From contig CABIYO010000015.1 of assembly GCA_902362975.1 (NCBI GenBank), positions 1 to 54,585 on the forward strand: 54,585 bases of DNA, written 5' to 3'. Position numbers and translations under genes: made by a program. The number at the start of each line of letters is the position of its first letter. The first letter of the stretch is position 1. A model generated the notes under the pieces. That model was not told the DNA's origin. It did not search any database and worked only from the letters and a program-made list of their open reading frames with translations. This DNA is from Caryophanales bacterium. Lineage in GTDB: Bacteria; Bacillota; Bacilli; Exiguobacteriales; Exiguobacteriaceae. Below, piece after piece: positions 1 to 7,786 of the stretch.

Positions 1-8
1 CTGCTACT

Positions 9-27
9 AAAAATATAGACAAATGTA
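9..27 (+). repeat. Left copy of 19-bp terminal inverted repeat
   Basis: AAAAATATAGACAAATGTA at 9-27 is the exact reverse complement of 1924-1942. It marks the tnpB-side (right) end of the IS607-type element and may be a TnpA binding site. Confidence 0.85.
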
Positions 28-230
28 TATTTCTAGAGTTTTCCTGCTTCTACGAACCCGACCTCGCCACTTACTCGCTACTATCGTTTGCATAGTTCTC
101 CACAGGCGTAAATTCCCGACTAAGCCATCGGTACATATATACAATCTATTTAAGTTAGTATCGTATATTCTTTTGCTTGTAAAAGATTGATTGATGCATT
201 TAAATCTCTATCAATTTCATTTCCACAATC
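9..230 (-). ncRNA. Candidate TnpB guide RNA (reRNA/omega RNA) of the IS607 element
   Basis: TnpB proteins are known to use an RNA made from the 3' end of tnpB through the transposon right end, with the guide taken from the flanking DNA. Here about 120 bases of non-coding sequence (27-149) separate the tnpB stop from the inverted repeat, on the correct strand. The guide would lie at or beyond base 8, mostly outside this window. No fold was computed, so the boundaries are approximate. Confidence 0.5.
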
Positions 231-1304
231 ACACTTATACGTTCTATCAGACAGTTTTAAATCCACTTTCTTCTGTCCACAACATGAGCATAATTTAGAA
301 GATGGATAAAATCTGTCTACTTGACGCAATTCAATCCCATATTCTTTACACTTGGCTAATAACCATGTTTGAAACGTATAAAAGCATTGTTGTGCAACAG
401 CTTTTGATAGATGACGATTCTTCATCATGCCTTTTACATTTAAATCTTCAATTGTGATGTATCGTGGCTTGGTTTTCACCACTTGATCCACAATTGACTT
501 TACATACTCTAGTCTAATATTGGATAATCGAGCATGTAGCTTTTGCACTCTAAGAATATTTTTATCTATATTTGCTCTTTTAGTAACAATTTTTTCACCT
601 CTCTTTTTTAGATTTTCATATTTTCGTGACAAAGAGCGTTGTTCACGTTTTAACTTCTTTTCTAACTTTCTTATATTCCTTGTTTTATTAATGTTTTTAT
701 GAATCTTCCCGTCACTACGAACAGCAAACTCTTTTATACCTAAGTCAATGCCTAAGCCATTTTCTTCTAACTTTGGTCTTGCTTGTATTTCCTCTACTTC
801 ACACAGAATAGATACAAAATACTTTCCTGCTCGTTGAGAAAGAGTTCCGCTTTTTACTGTTGCATCTTTTTGAATATATCCATACTCTTTTAGCCTTACC
901 CAGCCAATCGTTGGAATCTTAATTCGATGCCTTTCAATTTTCCAATCTGTTTTATTATTCTTTGGAAAATAACATTTGACATCTTGGTTTTTCTTCTTTT
1001 TGAAGCGAGGATATTTGGCTAATCCTTTAAAAAAGTTTTTGAATGCCTTTTCTCCATTCATAATAGCTTGCTTAACAGCTTTGCTAGACACTTCTTTAAT
1101 CCATTGATCATGTTCTTTGGTATGAACGTTATTCAGCCATTTCGAAAAATCATAGCCTGTTATAAACTTACCTTCTTTCTCATACGTTTCCTTATTTTTA
1201 GAAAGATATAAGTTGTACACATATCTGCACGTGCCGATAGTTTGATTTATTTTGGTTATTTGTTCAGTTGTCGGTTTGATTTCAATTAAATAGGCTCTTC
1301 CCAT
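150..1304 (-). CDS. tnpB: TnpB, RNA-guided nuclease of IS607 element
   Basis: A 384-residue TnpB/OrfB, the full length expected for the family. All three RuvC blocks are present: Asp187 in GIDLGIKEFAV, Glu286 in ITIEDLNVKG, and the final DRDLNAS block around Asp365. A four-cysteine zinc finger (Cys339, Cys342, Cys358, Cys360) sits between the last two. The N-terminal half (residues 1-170) matches the RNA/DNA-binding part of the family. It starts inside the end of tnpA, overlapping it by 19 bases, so the two are probably co-translated. TnpB is known to cut DNA next to a short target motif using a guide RNA from its own 3' end, and this helps keep the element in place. No inactivating change is visible. 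Base use is AT-rich, unlike the host genes. Confidence 0.93.
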   Translation of the reverse strand: MGRAYLIEIKPTTEQITKINQTIGTCRYVYNLYLSKNKETYEKEGKFITGYDFSKWLNNVHTKEHDQWIKEVSSKAVKQAIMNGEKAFKNFFKGLAKYPRFKKKKNQDVKCYFPKNNKTDWKIERHRIKIPTIGWVRLKEYGYIQKDATVKSGTLSQRAGKYFVSILCEVEEIQARPKLEENGLGIDLGIKEFAVRSDGKIHKNINKTRNIRKLEKKLKREQRSLSRKYENLKKRGEKIVTKRANIDKNILRVQKLHARLSNIRLEYVKSIVDQVVKTKPRYITIEDLNVKGMMKNRHLSKAVAQQCFYTFQTWLLAKCKEYGIELRQVDRFYPSSKLCSCCGQKKVDLKLSDRTYKCDCGNEIDRDLNASINLLQAKEYTILT

Positions 1305-1900
1305 AAATCTTTGTCCTCCGACATTTTCTTTTTGTATTTTCTTAATCCATATATCCTACAACTAAACACATGGATAATAGATATTAAATCTTGGACTAAT
1401 TCTTCTTGTGGTGAAAGTTTTTCATTATTAACAACGATTATGTTCACCTTCATCTTACGAAGAAATTTTTCGAACCAATCATAACCAAAACGAACAAACC
1501 TATCTTTGTGTGCGATAATAATCGTTGAAATATTACCCTCTATACAGCTTTCAATTAATTTATTCCATTTCTTTCTGTTGTAGTTTAATCCACTTCCAAT
1601 GTCTGTGATAATTTCATCAATTATCATCCCTTTGGCATTAGAAAATGTTTTCAAAAACTCAATTTGATTTTCTAAATCGTCTTTCTGCCCTTGATTGGAA
1701 ACTCTAGCGTAAATAACCGTCTTACCTACTTTATTTTCGTTTGGAATACCCATATATTGTCGATATTGTTCCTCTGTATAATATCTTCTTCCTTTAGGGT
1801 TTCGGCAAGCAGTCAATACGCTTTCTTTATCCCATCTTTGAAGCGTCTTTACGGACACATTAATCATTTCTGCGAATTCTTTTGGTTTATATTGTTTCAT
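1286..1900 (-). CDS. tnpA: TnpA serine recombinase of IS607 element
   Basis: A 204-residue IS607-type transposase. Residues 1-50 form a MerR-like helix-turn-helix (FAEMINVSVKTLQRWDKE) that should bind the element ends. The resolvase domain follows, with the nucleophile Ser68 in VIYARVSNQGQ and the conserved Arg-rich KDRFVRFG segment near residue 135. Catalysis proceeds through a covalent serine-DNA link. The gene lies just inside the right inverted repeat, and its 3' end overlaps tnpB. The protein looks complete and possibly active. Confidence 0.93.
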   Translation of the reverse strand: MKQYKPKEFAEMINVSVKTLQRWDKESVLTACRNPKGRRYYTEEQYRQYMGIPNENKVGKTVIYARVSNQGQKDDLENQIEFLKTFSNAKGMIIDEIITDIGSGLNYNRKKWNKLIESCIEGNISTIIIAHKDRFVRFGYDWFEKFLRKMKVNIIVVNNEKLSPQEELVQDLISIIHVFSCRIYGLRKYKKKMSEDKDLWEEPI

Positions 1901-1923
1901 AAGTATATTTTGTCACTTATGAC

Positions 1924-1942
1924 TACATTTGTCTATATTTTT
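1924..1942 (-). repeat. Right copy of 19-bp terminal inverted repeat
   Basis: TACATTTGTCTATATTTTT, an exact inverse of 9-27, lies 23 bases upstream of tnpA. A related degenerate copy of the TTTGTC core lies just inside it near 1909, as expected for sub-terminal recombinase sites. Confidence 0.85.
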
Positions 1943-2028
1943 GATTACTGTTTATCTCTCCTATTGATTCATCAAGATTGTTCTCATTATACACTTCTCG
2001 ATACAATCTTTCGTCCGTCTTAAGACGT

Positions 2029-2060
2029 AAAAACAGACATGGCTTATGACCCATGTCTGT
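2029..2060 (-). terminator. Rho-independent terminator after MFS remnant
   Basis: Reading leftward, the ten-base stem ACAGACATGG/CCATGTCTGT (2051-2060 with 2033-2042) is followed by a T run. It lies immediately downstream of the stop of the broken MFS gene. Confidence 0.8.
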
Positions 2061-2065
2061 AAAGA

Positions 2066-2522
2066 TTAGCGGATAGTCGTATGAACGAACCAAACGACAA
2101 GTCCGATTAAGATGAACGCCAAAAATAGCGACGCTGTCGTTCCTACAATAAAGACAAACCCCAACACAAGGATACCGCGATGCCATCGCATCGAGACAGA
2201 TGATTCGGTCGTCGCTCGGATATCGGAAGAGGCACCTGATGATGCAAGAGCCAAAAACGATAACCACTCCAAGGCTACACCTACCTGGATCAAGCCGACG
2301 CCGTGTCGTCCGGTCCGCCCACACGCCGGTCGGAACCTCGAACAAGACGATGATGAGCGCGTAAATCATCTCCAAGTAGACGATTTCTTGAGTGGTGATG
2401 CCTCGTGACTCCCAAAACAACCGTTCAATCACGTATGCGGGAATCAGTCCTTCAAACCAACGAATCCACCCTAACCAAATAATGTTTCGACGAACTTAAC
2501 TTGGTGAACGTGCTCGTTTTTT
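2066..2522 (-). pseudogene. MFS transporter remnant
   Basis: A good ribosome binding site (GGAGGAGATTTA) precedes an ATG at 2522, but the frame meets TAA at codon 10. Past the stop the same frame encodes a typical major facilitator N-terminus: IRWFEGLIPAYVIERLFWE, then the second helix and a loop ending GVWADRTTRRR. A one-base frameshift near 2290 moves the reading to another frame, where a hydrophobic C-terminal end (LFLAFILIGLVVWFVHTTIR, then stop) is read. Only about 150 codons remain of an expected 400, so there is also a large internal deletion. The gene is dead. The substrate cannot be inferred. Confidence 0.8.
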
Positions 2523-2561
2523 CATTTAAATCTCCTCCTTACTTGTCTATTCCCGAATACA

Positions 2562-2589
2562 CAAAAAAACCACGAGACGAATCTCGTGG
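2562..2589 (-). terminator. Terminator of the PfpI-family gene
   Basis: Stem CCACGAGA/TCTCGTGG with a CGAA loop, followed leftward by seven T residues. It lies eight bases past the stop codon of the stress protein gene. Confidence 0.85.
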
Positions 2590-2597
2590 TCGACGTG

Positions 2598-3110
2598 TTA
2601 TTTCAATAAGTTGAGCATCTCGCGATTGAATGCTGGAATATCATCTGGTTGGCGGCTCGTCACGAGCTGGTTCTGGCAGACGACAACTTCTTTGTCCGCA
2701 TATTTCGCTCCAGCATACTCCATGTCGACTTTAATCGATTTGTAGCCGGTCGCGTCACGACCTTCTAACGCCTTCGCCGTAATCAACAGCTGTGGTCCGT
2801 GGCAGATGGCAAAGACAGGCTTTTTCGCATCCATGAAGGCTTTCGCGAAGGAAACGAAACGCTCGTCCTCACGCAACAAGTCAGGTGAGAACCCGCCCGG
2901 CAAGAGAAGAGCATCAAAATCTTCTGGCGATACATCGTCAATTGATTGATCGATCTTCACTTTCGCCTCCCCTTGTTTCCCTACTACCGTATTACCCGCT
3001 TTCTTTTCAATCGTCACGACGTCATGTCCCGCCTCCACCAATGCGTCACGGGGACCCGTGAATTCTACATCTTCAAACATATCTGTAATGAGCGTTGCTA
3101 CTTTTGCCAT
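2598..3110 (-). CDS. PfpI/DJ-1 family stress protein (YfkM-like)
   Basis: A 170-residue protein of the DJ-1/PfpI superfamily, the usual length for single-domain members. The nucleophile elbow AICHGPQLL places Cys103 next to His104, and the partner glutamate is Glu13 in FEDVE. Family members act as cysteine peptidases, deglycases or glyoxalases, so the exact reaction cannot be told from sequence. The closest remembered relative is B. subtilis YfkM (general stress protein 18). It is preceded by AAGGAG and, in the gap after the glycosylase gene, by a sigma-B-like promoter, which fits a general-stress role. It ends at its own terminator. Confidence 0.88.
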   Translation of the reverse strand: MAKVATLITDMFEDVEFTGPRDALVEAGHDVVTIEKKAGNTVVGKQGEAKVKIDQSIDDVSPEDFDALLLPGGFSPDLLREDERFVSFAKAFMDAKKPVFAICHGPQLLITAKALEGRDATGYKSIKVDMEYAGAKYADKEVVVCQNQLVTSRQPDDIPAFNREMLNLLK

Positions 3111-3150
3111 ATTCTAAACACTCCTTCTTTGTTTTATGCACATATGGACT

Positions 3151-3176
3151 GTTCCCCAGGGATGAATCACTTAAAC
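3151..3176 (-). promoter_or_regulatory. Sigma-B-like promoter of the PfpI-family gene
   Basis: Read leftward: GTTTAA, 14 bases, GGGAAC. The B. subtilis sigma-B consensus is GTTTAA N12-15 GGGWAW. The -35 match is perfect and the -10 match is five of six. It lies just past the glycosylase stop and 41 bases before the stress gene start. The same -10 hexamer recurs at 23291 and 33270. Confidence 0.65.
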
Positions 3177-3190
3177 ATCTCAAGTGGCGT

Positions 3191-3775
3191 TCAACGGAAC
3201 TTCGAGACGAACGGATTGTCGCGTTCAAAGAAGCGATACGGGTAGTCACGCGCCTCACCCGTGTTCGGAATCCCGATGCGTGGACCCGCCTCAAACACTA
3301 CTCCTGCCTCACCCTCCGCGATGTAGAGTGGATCTTGTTGAAAGGAATGACCGTATAGATCCATCGTGATTCCGAGTGCTTTCGTCAACTTGCCTGGTCC
3401 ATTCGTCTGGTCATATCGCTTCACCCCGGGACGGTTCGAAGCAATGAAAGTCTGACCTTGAATCGGTTCGATCGCTCGAATCAAGACGGCTTCCGGTGTG
3501 CCGACTGGACCGCTGACCACGTTCAGGAGCGTGTGCGTATGCATCTGATACGTGTACACATGTCCAGGTTTCCCAAACATGACTTCCGTTCGCTTCGTTC
3601 GACGCCCTCCGAAGCTATGCGCCGCTCGGTCGATGGTACCGAGATAAGCTTCCGTTTCGACAATCTTCGCGATGATGTCACCTTCTGGATGGCACCTCAC
3701 CAAATATTGGCCGAGTAAGGCACGCGCCAAGTCAAGTGTCGGTTGTTCATAAAATGCTAACTCGAGTCGCTTCAT
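3191..3775 (-). CDS. 3-methyladenine DNA glycosylase (AAG/MPG family)
   Basis: A 194-residue alkyladenine DNA glycosylase of the human AAG type, which excises alkylated purines as the first step of base excision repair. The signature IVETEAYLG carries the catalytic glutamate near residue 41, followed by AAHSFGGRRT and the Y-rich MFGKPGHVYTYQMH stretch that shapes the base pocket, then LIRAIEP. Length is normal for bacterial members. Start chosen by GGAGGTGG seven bases upstream. It lies between the nhaC terminator and the stress gene in the same orientation. The 80-base gap after it carries the sigma-B-like promoter. Confidence 0.92.
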   Translation of the reverse strand: MKRLELAFYEQPTLDLARALLGQYLVRCHPEGDIIAKIVETEAYLGTIDRAAHSFGGRRTKRTEVMFGKPGHVYTYQMHTHTLLNVVSGPVGTPEAVLIRAIEPIQGQTFIASNRPGVKRYDQTNGPGKLTKALGITMDLYGHSFQQDPLYIAEGEAGVVFEAGPRIGIPNTGEARDYPYRFFERDNPFVSKFR

Positions 3776-3823
3776 GGCTCCACCTCCATTTGTTTCATTT
3801 TCTCAAAAATCGTAGCTTGCACA

Positions 3824-3853
3824 CAAAAAAGATGCCCTGCATGGCAGGACACC
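3824..3853 (-). terminator. Terminator of nhaC
   Basis: Leftward hairpin TGTCCTGC/GCAGGGCA followed by a T run, directly after the nhaC stop at 3860. Confidence 0.8.
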
Positions 3854-3859
3854 TGGACG

Positions 3860-5236
3860 TTATGATGCTATTTTGAGCGATTCATGTTGCTTTCCAAATC
3901 GGACGTATCCCAAAATGATGGAGAAGACCGGGCTGAGCCAAAGGAAGAACGCAAATGGTGCGTATTCTAATACAGGCACGCCGAGTGTCGCCGCGAAGAA
4001 TGCTCCCGAGACACCCCACGGAATGAGCGGGTTGATCACCGTTCCACCGTCCTCAAGTGCCCGTGACAAGTAGCGCGGGTCGATCCCACGATCGATAAAC
4101 CCTTGCTTGAACGCCTGACCTGGCAAGAGAATCGACAAGTACTGTTCTCCCGCGAGCAAGTTGACTCCGATTGAACTGAGGACGACTGATAGGACCGAGC
4201 TCCCTGGTGACTTCAAACGCTCGAGCAACGATTCAACGATGGCTTGGAAGACACCGAGTTCACGTAACAAGCCACCGAATGCAAGGGCGATCAAGACGAG
4301 ACTGACCGACCAGAGCATCGATTCAAGACCACCACGATCGAGTACATTCGCAATCGTTTCATTCTCGACACCTGACTTGAAGCCCGACTGCATGACACCG
4401 AGCCAGTTCGAGATGCTCCAGTTTCCTTGAACAAAACCGGCCGTCAACACACCCGCGAACATCCCAACGAGCATCGTCGGTAAGACCGGCATCCGACGGA
4501 ACGCAAGCACTGCGACAAGTACAGGGGCAATCAACGTGAGCCATGAGAGGTCAAACCGTCCGCTGAGCGCGGCTTGCGCCTCTGCAATTTGTGCCGTGTC
4601 GGCAGTTTGACCGCTACGTCCGAGGAACGTGAATAATATCAACGTGATGATGAACGCTGGAATCGTCGTCCCCATCATGAAGCGAATGTGGTCGAACAGT
4701 TTGACACCCGCCACTGCCGGCGCAAAGTTCGTCGTATCCGACAACGGGCTCATCTTGTCTCCGAAGAGGGCGCCCGACACGATGGCACCTGCAGCGAGCG
4801 CTGGCGAGATGCCTAGCGCCGTTCCGATTCCGAATAAGGCGACACCGACCGTTCCGACGGTTGTAAAGGCGCTTCCTGTGAATGTCGAGACGATCATCGT
4901 GATCAATAAGACACTCGGCAAGAACCATTCAGCAGAGATTGTATTTAGACCGATGGAGAGGATCGTCGCGACCGTCCCGGACATTTGCCATACTCCGATG
5001 AGCATCCCAATCAACAACAAAATCAACACCGGCATGATCGCTTCACGAATTCCGTTGATCATCGCCGTTTCAATCTGTTTGAAGTCGCGTGAACGATAAT
5101 ACGCATATCCACCTACTATTACCATTGTGCCAAAAATCGCCATATGTGGCGTCGCTTTGGCCAAAAACATCAGTGCGAGCAAGGTGATCCCGCTCATCAA
5201 CACGACGAATACAGCTTCTTTTCCTTTCATCTGCAT
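3860..5236 (-). CDS. nhaC: Na+/H+ antiporter NhaC
   Basis: A 458-residue polytopic membrane protein with about a dozen hydrophobic segments. The family motif GALFGDKMSPLSDTTNFAPA lies near residues 155-175. NhaC proteins expel sodium in exchange for protons and support life at high pH or salt. The ATG at 5236 is preceded by AAAGGAGGGG. It is transcribed alone, from a near-perfect sigma-A promoter at 5332-5360 to its own terminator, and divergently from the queuosine operon. The 95-base leader contains a GCTTTT/AAAAGC hairpin near 5295-5315 that I cannot assign to a known riboswitch. Confidence 0.92.
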   Translation of the reverse strand: MQMKGKEAVFVVLMSGITLLALMFLAKATPHMAIFGTMVIVGGYAYYRSRDFKQIETAMINGIREAIMPVLILLLIGMLIGVWQMSGTVATILSIGLNTISAEWFLPSVLLITMIVSTFTGSAFTTVGTVGVALFGIGTALGISPALAAGAIVSGALFGDKMSPLSDTTNFAPAVAGVKLFDHIRFMMGTTIPAFIITLILFTFLGRSGQTADTAQIAEAQAALSGRFDLSWLTLIAPVLVAVLAFRRMPVLPTMLVGMFAGVLTAGFVQGNWSISNWLGVMQSGFKSGVENETIANVLDRGGLESMLWSVSLVLIALAFGGLLRELGVFQAIVESLLERLKSPGSSVLSVVLSSIGVNLLAGEQYLSILLPGQAFKQGFIDRGIDPRYLSRALEDGGTVINPLIPWGVSGAFFAATLGVPVLEYAPFAFFLWLSPVFSIILGYVRFGKQHESLKIAS

Positions 5237-5331
5237 CGACGTCCCCTCCTTTCGTTATATCTTCATTATTTATTATTTCGCCTAACCGCTTAAACGCTTT
5301 TATGCACAAAAGCATGTCAGTGATGTTTTTT

Positions 5332-5360
5332 ACTATACTCGCTTCCTTTCTCCCTGTCAA
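5332..5360 (-). promoter_or_regulatory. Sigma-A promoter of nhaC
   Basis: Read leftward: TTGACA, 17-base spacer, TATAGT. This is close to the full sigma-A consensus, about 95 bases upstream of the nhaC start. Confidence 0.85.
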
Positions 5361-5399
5361 ACGTCTTTTTATGATAAGTTATATGCTTGAGGGTGACCT

Positions 5400-5445
5400 C
5401 CGGAGTTCGTAACCTCCTCCGACATCAAAACTACCGAAAAGGAAG
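5400..5445 (+). promoter_or_regulatory. preQ1-I riboswitch-like leader of queCDEF
   Basis: P1 stem CGGAG (5401-5405) pairs with CTCCG (5417-5421) around an 11-base loop beginning TTC. An A-rich tail ACATCAAAACTACC follows, whose TAC (5432-5434) can pair with GTA (5409-5411) in the loop to give the H-type pseudoknot of class I preQ1 aptamers. The tail runs straight into the GGAAG ribosome binding site of queC, suggesting translational control. Position upstream of a preQ1 synthesis operon supports the call. The loop differs somewhat from the B. subtilis sequence. Confidence 0.7.
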
Positions 5446-5453
5446 TGTGCTTC

Positions 5454-6098
5454 ATGCAACACGAAAAAGCATTGGTCGTCTTCAGTGGTGGCCAAGATTC
5501 AACCACTTGCCTGTTTTGGGCAAAACAACAATTCTCTCATGTGGAGGCAGTGACGTTCGCATATGGTCAACGCCATGATGCGGAAATCGAAGTCGCCAAA
5601 GAAATTGCGGCAGAGCTCGATGTCCCACACCACATCCTCGACTTGTCCCTACTCGGACAACTCACATCGAACGCGCTCACGAGACACGATCTCGACATCG
5701 ACAATGCGGACGTCCCAAACACGTTCGTCGATGGACGCAACCATCTATTCTTATCGTTTGCGGCCGTCATGGCCAAACAACTCGGTATGCATCACATCGT
5801 GACCGGTGTATGTGAAACGGACTTTTCAGGTTACCCGGATTGCCGAGACCAATTCATCAAATCACTCAACGTGACACTCAATTTAGCAATGGATTATCCA
5901 TTCGTCATCGACACACCGCTCATGTGGCTCGATAAAAAAGAGACGTGGGCTCTCGCCGACGAACTCGGTGCCTTTGACTATGTCAAAGAACGCACGCTCA
6001 CTTGCTACAACGGTGTCATCGGTTCAGGTTGTGGAGAATGTCCGGCGTGTAAGCTTCGTCAAAACGGACTCAGAGCTTACGAGGAGGTGCGCGTATGA
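5454..6098 (+). CDS. queC: 7-cyano-7-deazaguanine synthase QueC
   Basis: QueC turns 7-carboxy-7-deazaguanine into preQ0 using ATP and ammonia. The 214-residue protein shows the PP-loop SGGQDS (residues 11-16) that binds ATP pyrophosphate. A C-terminal zinc site, [14 protein letters not shown], supplies three of the four metal cysteines, with another in the TCYNG segment just before. A GTG at 5445 is also in frame, but ATG 5454 is better placed behind AAGGAAG. It is the first gene of queCDEF, and its stop overlaps the queD start as ATGA. Regulation is probably by the preQ1 leader just upstream. Confidence 0.95.
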   Translation: MQHEKALVVFSGGQDSTTCLFWAKQQFSHVEAVTFAYGQRHDAEIEVAKEIAAELDVPHHILDLSLLGQLTSNALTRHDLDIDNADVPNTFVDGRNHLFLSFAAVMAKQLGMHHIVTGVCETDFSGYPDCRDQFIKSLNVTLNLAMDYPFVIDTPLMWLDKKETWALADELGAFDYVKERTLTCYNGVIGSGCGECPACKLRQNGLRAYEEVRV

Positions 6099-6553
6099 AA
6101 CATGCTCCATTCCTCGCTCCGACCAGTGTCGAATCAAAGCAAGAAGGATCGCTCATCTACTGTCCGCATCGTGTTCAAATCGTCAAAGAAGTAACGTTCG
6201 ACGCGGCGCACCATCTCTTTGACTATGACGGCAAATGTCGTGCCCTCCATGGTCATACGTATAAGCTCCAGATGGGTGTCAGCGGCTTTCTCGACAATCG
6301 CGGCATGACACTCGACTTTGGTGACTTGAAAAAGATCTTCAAAGAAGAGCTTGAGCCGTATCTCGATCATCGCTATTTGAACGAGTCACTCCCTTATATG
6401 AATACAACTGCAGAAAACATGTGTTATTGGATTTTTGAACAACTGGCGACACACTTGCCAAATGAACGCGACGTCCGTGTCGAGTTCGTCCGTCTGTATG
6501 AAACGCCAACGTCTTACGCTGAGTTTCGCCGTGAATGGTTGGTGGAATCGTGA
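6095..6553 (+). CDS. queD: 6-carboxy-5,6,7,8-tetrahydropterin synthase QueD
   Basis: QueD converts dihydroneopterin triphosphate to 6-carboxytetrahydropterin, the first committed queuosine step. In the 152-residue protein the zinc ligands are His39 (FDAAHH) and His52/His54 (LHGHTY), with catalytic Cys48 in GKCRALHGH. The C-terminal glutamate-bearing [13 protein letters not shown] matches the family. It begins with about 25 residues more than the E. coli enzyme, as in Bacillus-type QueD. It overlaps queC by four bases (ATGA) and is translationally coupled. queE starts within its last codons. Confidence 0.95.
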   Translation: MKHAPFLAPTSVESKQEGSLIYCPHRVQIVKEVTFDAAHHLFDYDGKCRALHGHTYKLQMGVSGFLDNRGMTLDFGDLKKIFKEELEPYLDHRYLNESLPYMNTTAENMCYWIFEQLATHLPNERDVRVEFVRLYETPTSYAEFRREWLVES

Positions 6554-7245
6554 AAATCCCTGTTCTTGAAGTGTTCGGACCGACCTTTCAAGGAGAAGGA
6601 CGCGCCATCGGACAAAAGACGATGTTCGTTCGGACCGCCGGTTGCGATTATCGCTGTTCGTGGTGCGATTCCGCCTTTACGTGGGACGGTTCAGAAAAAC
6701 CGGACATGTTGACAGCCGATGAGGTGATTGCTCGCCTAGATGCACTTGGTATGTACGATTACGTCACCATCTCGGGTGGCAATCCACTCCTTATCGCGGC
6801 TATGGAAGACCTGGTCGTGAAGTTGAAAGAACGAGGCGTCACACTCGCCGTCGAGACGCAAGGCAGCCGCTATCAAGACTGGCTCACACAAATCGATGAC
6901 GTGACCCTCAGTCCAAAACCTCCATCGTCTGGTATGAAAACGAACTGGGAGCAACTCGACGCTATCGTCGAACAATTGCGCCCTGAGCAGACGACATTCA
7001 AAGTTGCTGTCTTTGATGAAGTGGACCTTGCCTACGCGAAAGAAGTGCAGCAGCGCTACTCACCGGACGTCATGTATTTGTCGGCCGGTAACCCGGAGCC
7101 TGGTGCAGACGGCGACATCACCGATGCCCAGCTCCGTCGTTTGAAACAACTATGGGAAGACGTTGCACGTGATCCGTCATGGCAAAGTGTCCGCGTCCTG
7201 CCACAACTACACACATTACTGTACGCCAACGAACGTGGCGTGTAA
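6550..7245 (+). CDS. queE: 7-carboxy-7-deazaguanine synthase QueE
   Basis: A radical-SAM enzyme that contracts the pterin ring to 7-carboxy-7-deazaguanine. The CX3CX2C cluster motif [10 protein letters not shown] places the three cysteines at 32, 36 and 39. The start [17 protein letters not shown] is typical of the family, and SGGNPLL follows near residue 78. GTG at 6550 is preferred over the in-frame ATG at 6535 because GGTGGA lies just before it and the resulting N-terminus matches known QueE proteins. It gives 231 residues and overlaps the queD stop by four bases. Third gene of the operon. Confidence 0.93.
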   Translation: MKIPVLEVFGPTFQGEGRAIGQKTMFVRTAGCDYRCSWCDSAFTWDGSEKPDMLTADEVIARLDALGMYDYVTISGGNPLLIAAMEDLVVKLKERGVTLAVETQGSRYQDWLTQIDDVTLSPKPPSSGMKTNWEQLDAIVEQLRPEQTTFKVAVFDEVDLAYAKEVQQRYSPDVMYLSAGNPEPGADGDITDAQLRRLKQLWEDVARDPSWQSVRVLPQLHTLLYANERGV

Positions 7246-7256
7246 GGAGAATAAAC

Positions 7257-7745
7257 ATGAGACCAGAAGACTTACAAGACCTCTCGCTCCTCGGACAGAA
7301 GAGCGTCCCTTATATTTTTGAATACACACCAGACGTCCTGGAGGCGTTCCCGAACCGTCATCCTGAGAACGACTACTTCGTTAAATTCAACGCACCAGAA
7401 TTCACGTCGTTGTGCCCAATCACGAACCAACCGGACTTCGCAACCATCTACATCTCGTACATCCCGGATGAGAAACTCGTCGAGTCGAAGTCGTTGAAGT
7501 TGTATTTGTTCAGCTTCCGAAACCACGGTGACTTCCACGAGAACTGCATCAACGTCATCGGAAAAGATCTCGTGAAATTGATGGAACCGCGCTATCTCGA
7601 AGTGTGGGGGAAATTCACACCACGTGGCGGTATCTCGATCGATCCGTACTACAACTACGGAAAACCGGGTACGAAGTATGAAAAAATGGCGGAGCATCGC
7701 CTGTTCAACCATGACCTGTATCCAGAGACGGTCGACAACCGTTAA
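7257..7745 (+). CDS. queF: NADPH-dependent preQ0 reductase QueF
   Basis: QueF reduces preQ0 to preQ1, the last free-base step before insertion into tRNA. The 162-residue unimodular type (like B. subtilis YkvM) has the nucleophile Cys53 in [12 protein letters not shown] with Asp60. The QueF motif [20 protein letters not shown] follows near residues 75-95. ATG 7257 lies behind TAAGGAGA. An upstream in-frame start at 7179 would lie within queE and is unlikely. Last gene of queCDEF, followed by a strong terminator. Confidence 0.95.
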   Translation: MRPEDLQDLSLLGQKSVPYIFEYTPDVLEAFPNRHPENDYFVKFNAPEFTSLCPITNQPDFATIYISYIPDEKLVESKSLKLYLFSFRNHGDFHENCINVIGKDLVKLMEPRYLEVWGKFTPRGGISIDPYYNYGKPGTKYEKMAEHRLFNHDLYPETVDNR

Positions 7746-7748
7746 TTG

Positions 7749-7786
7749 AAAAATAGGCGCTCCATCTGGAGTCGCCTATTTTTTTT
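7749..7786. terminator. Bidirectional terminator, queF / DedA-like gene
   Basis: Stem AAAATAGGCG/CGCCTATTTT with T tracts on both strands between convergent genes. The DedA-like stop codon at 7776 lies inside the hairpin. Confidence 0.85.

Larger units (their letters stand above)
9..1942 (-). mobile_element. IS607-family insertion sequence (tnpA-tnpB)
   Basis: The element carries a serine-recombinase tnpA and an overlapping tnpB, both read leftward. Its outer limits are set here by a perfect 19-bp inverted repeat at 9-27 and 1924-1942. Base composition is visibly richer in A+T than the neighbouring chromosomal genes, which suggests transfer. IS607 elements are known to move through a serine recombinase and usually leave no target duplication. 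None can be judged here because the left flank is only eight bases. It lies beside, not inside, the MFS remnant that follows. Confidence 0.85.

Noticed and set aside
520..702. Open frames antisense to tnpB and to many other genes
   Set aside because: They have no ribosome site, low-complexity or basic composition and no family similarity. They are shadows of the real frame.
5290..5320. Na+ or Li+ riboswitch in the nhaC leader
   Set aside because: Only a simple GCTTTT/AAAAGC hairpin is visible; the conserved parts of known ion riboswitches could not be found by eye.
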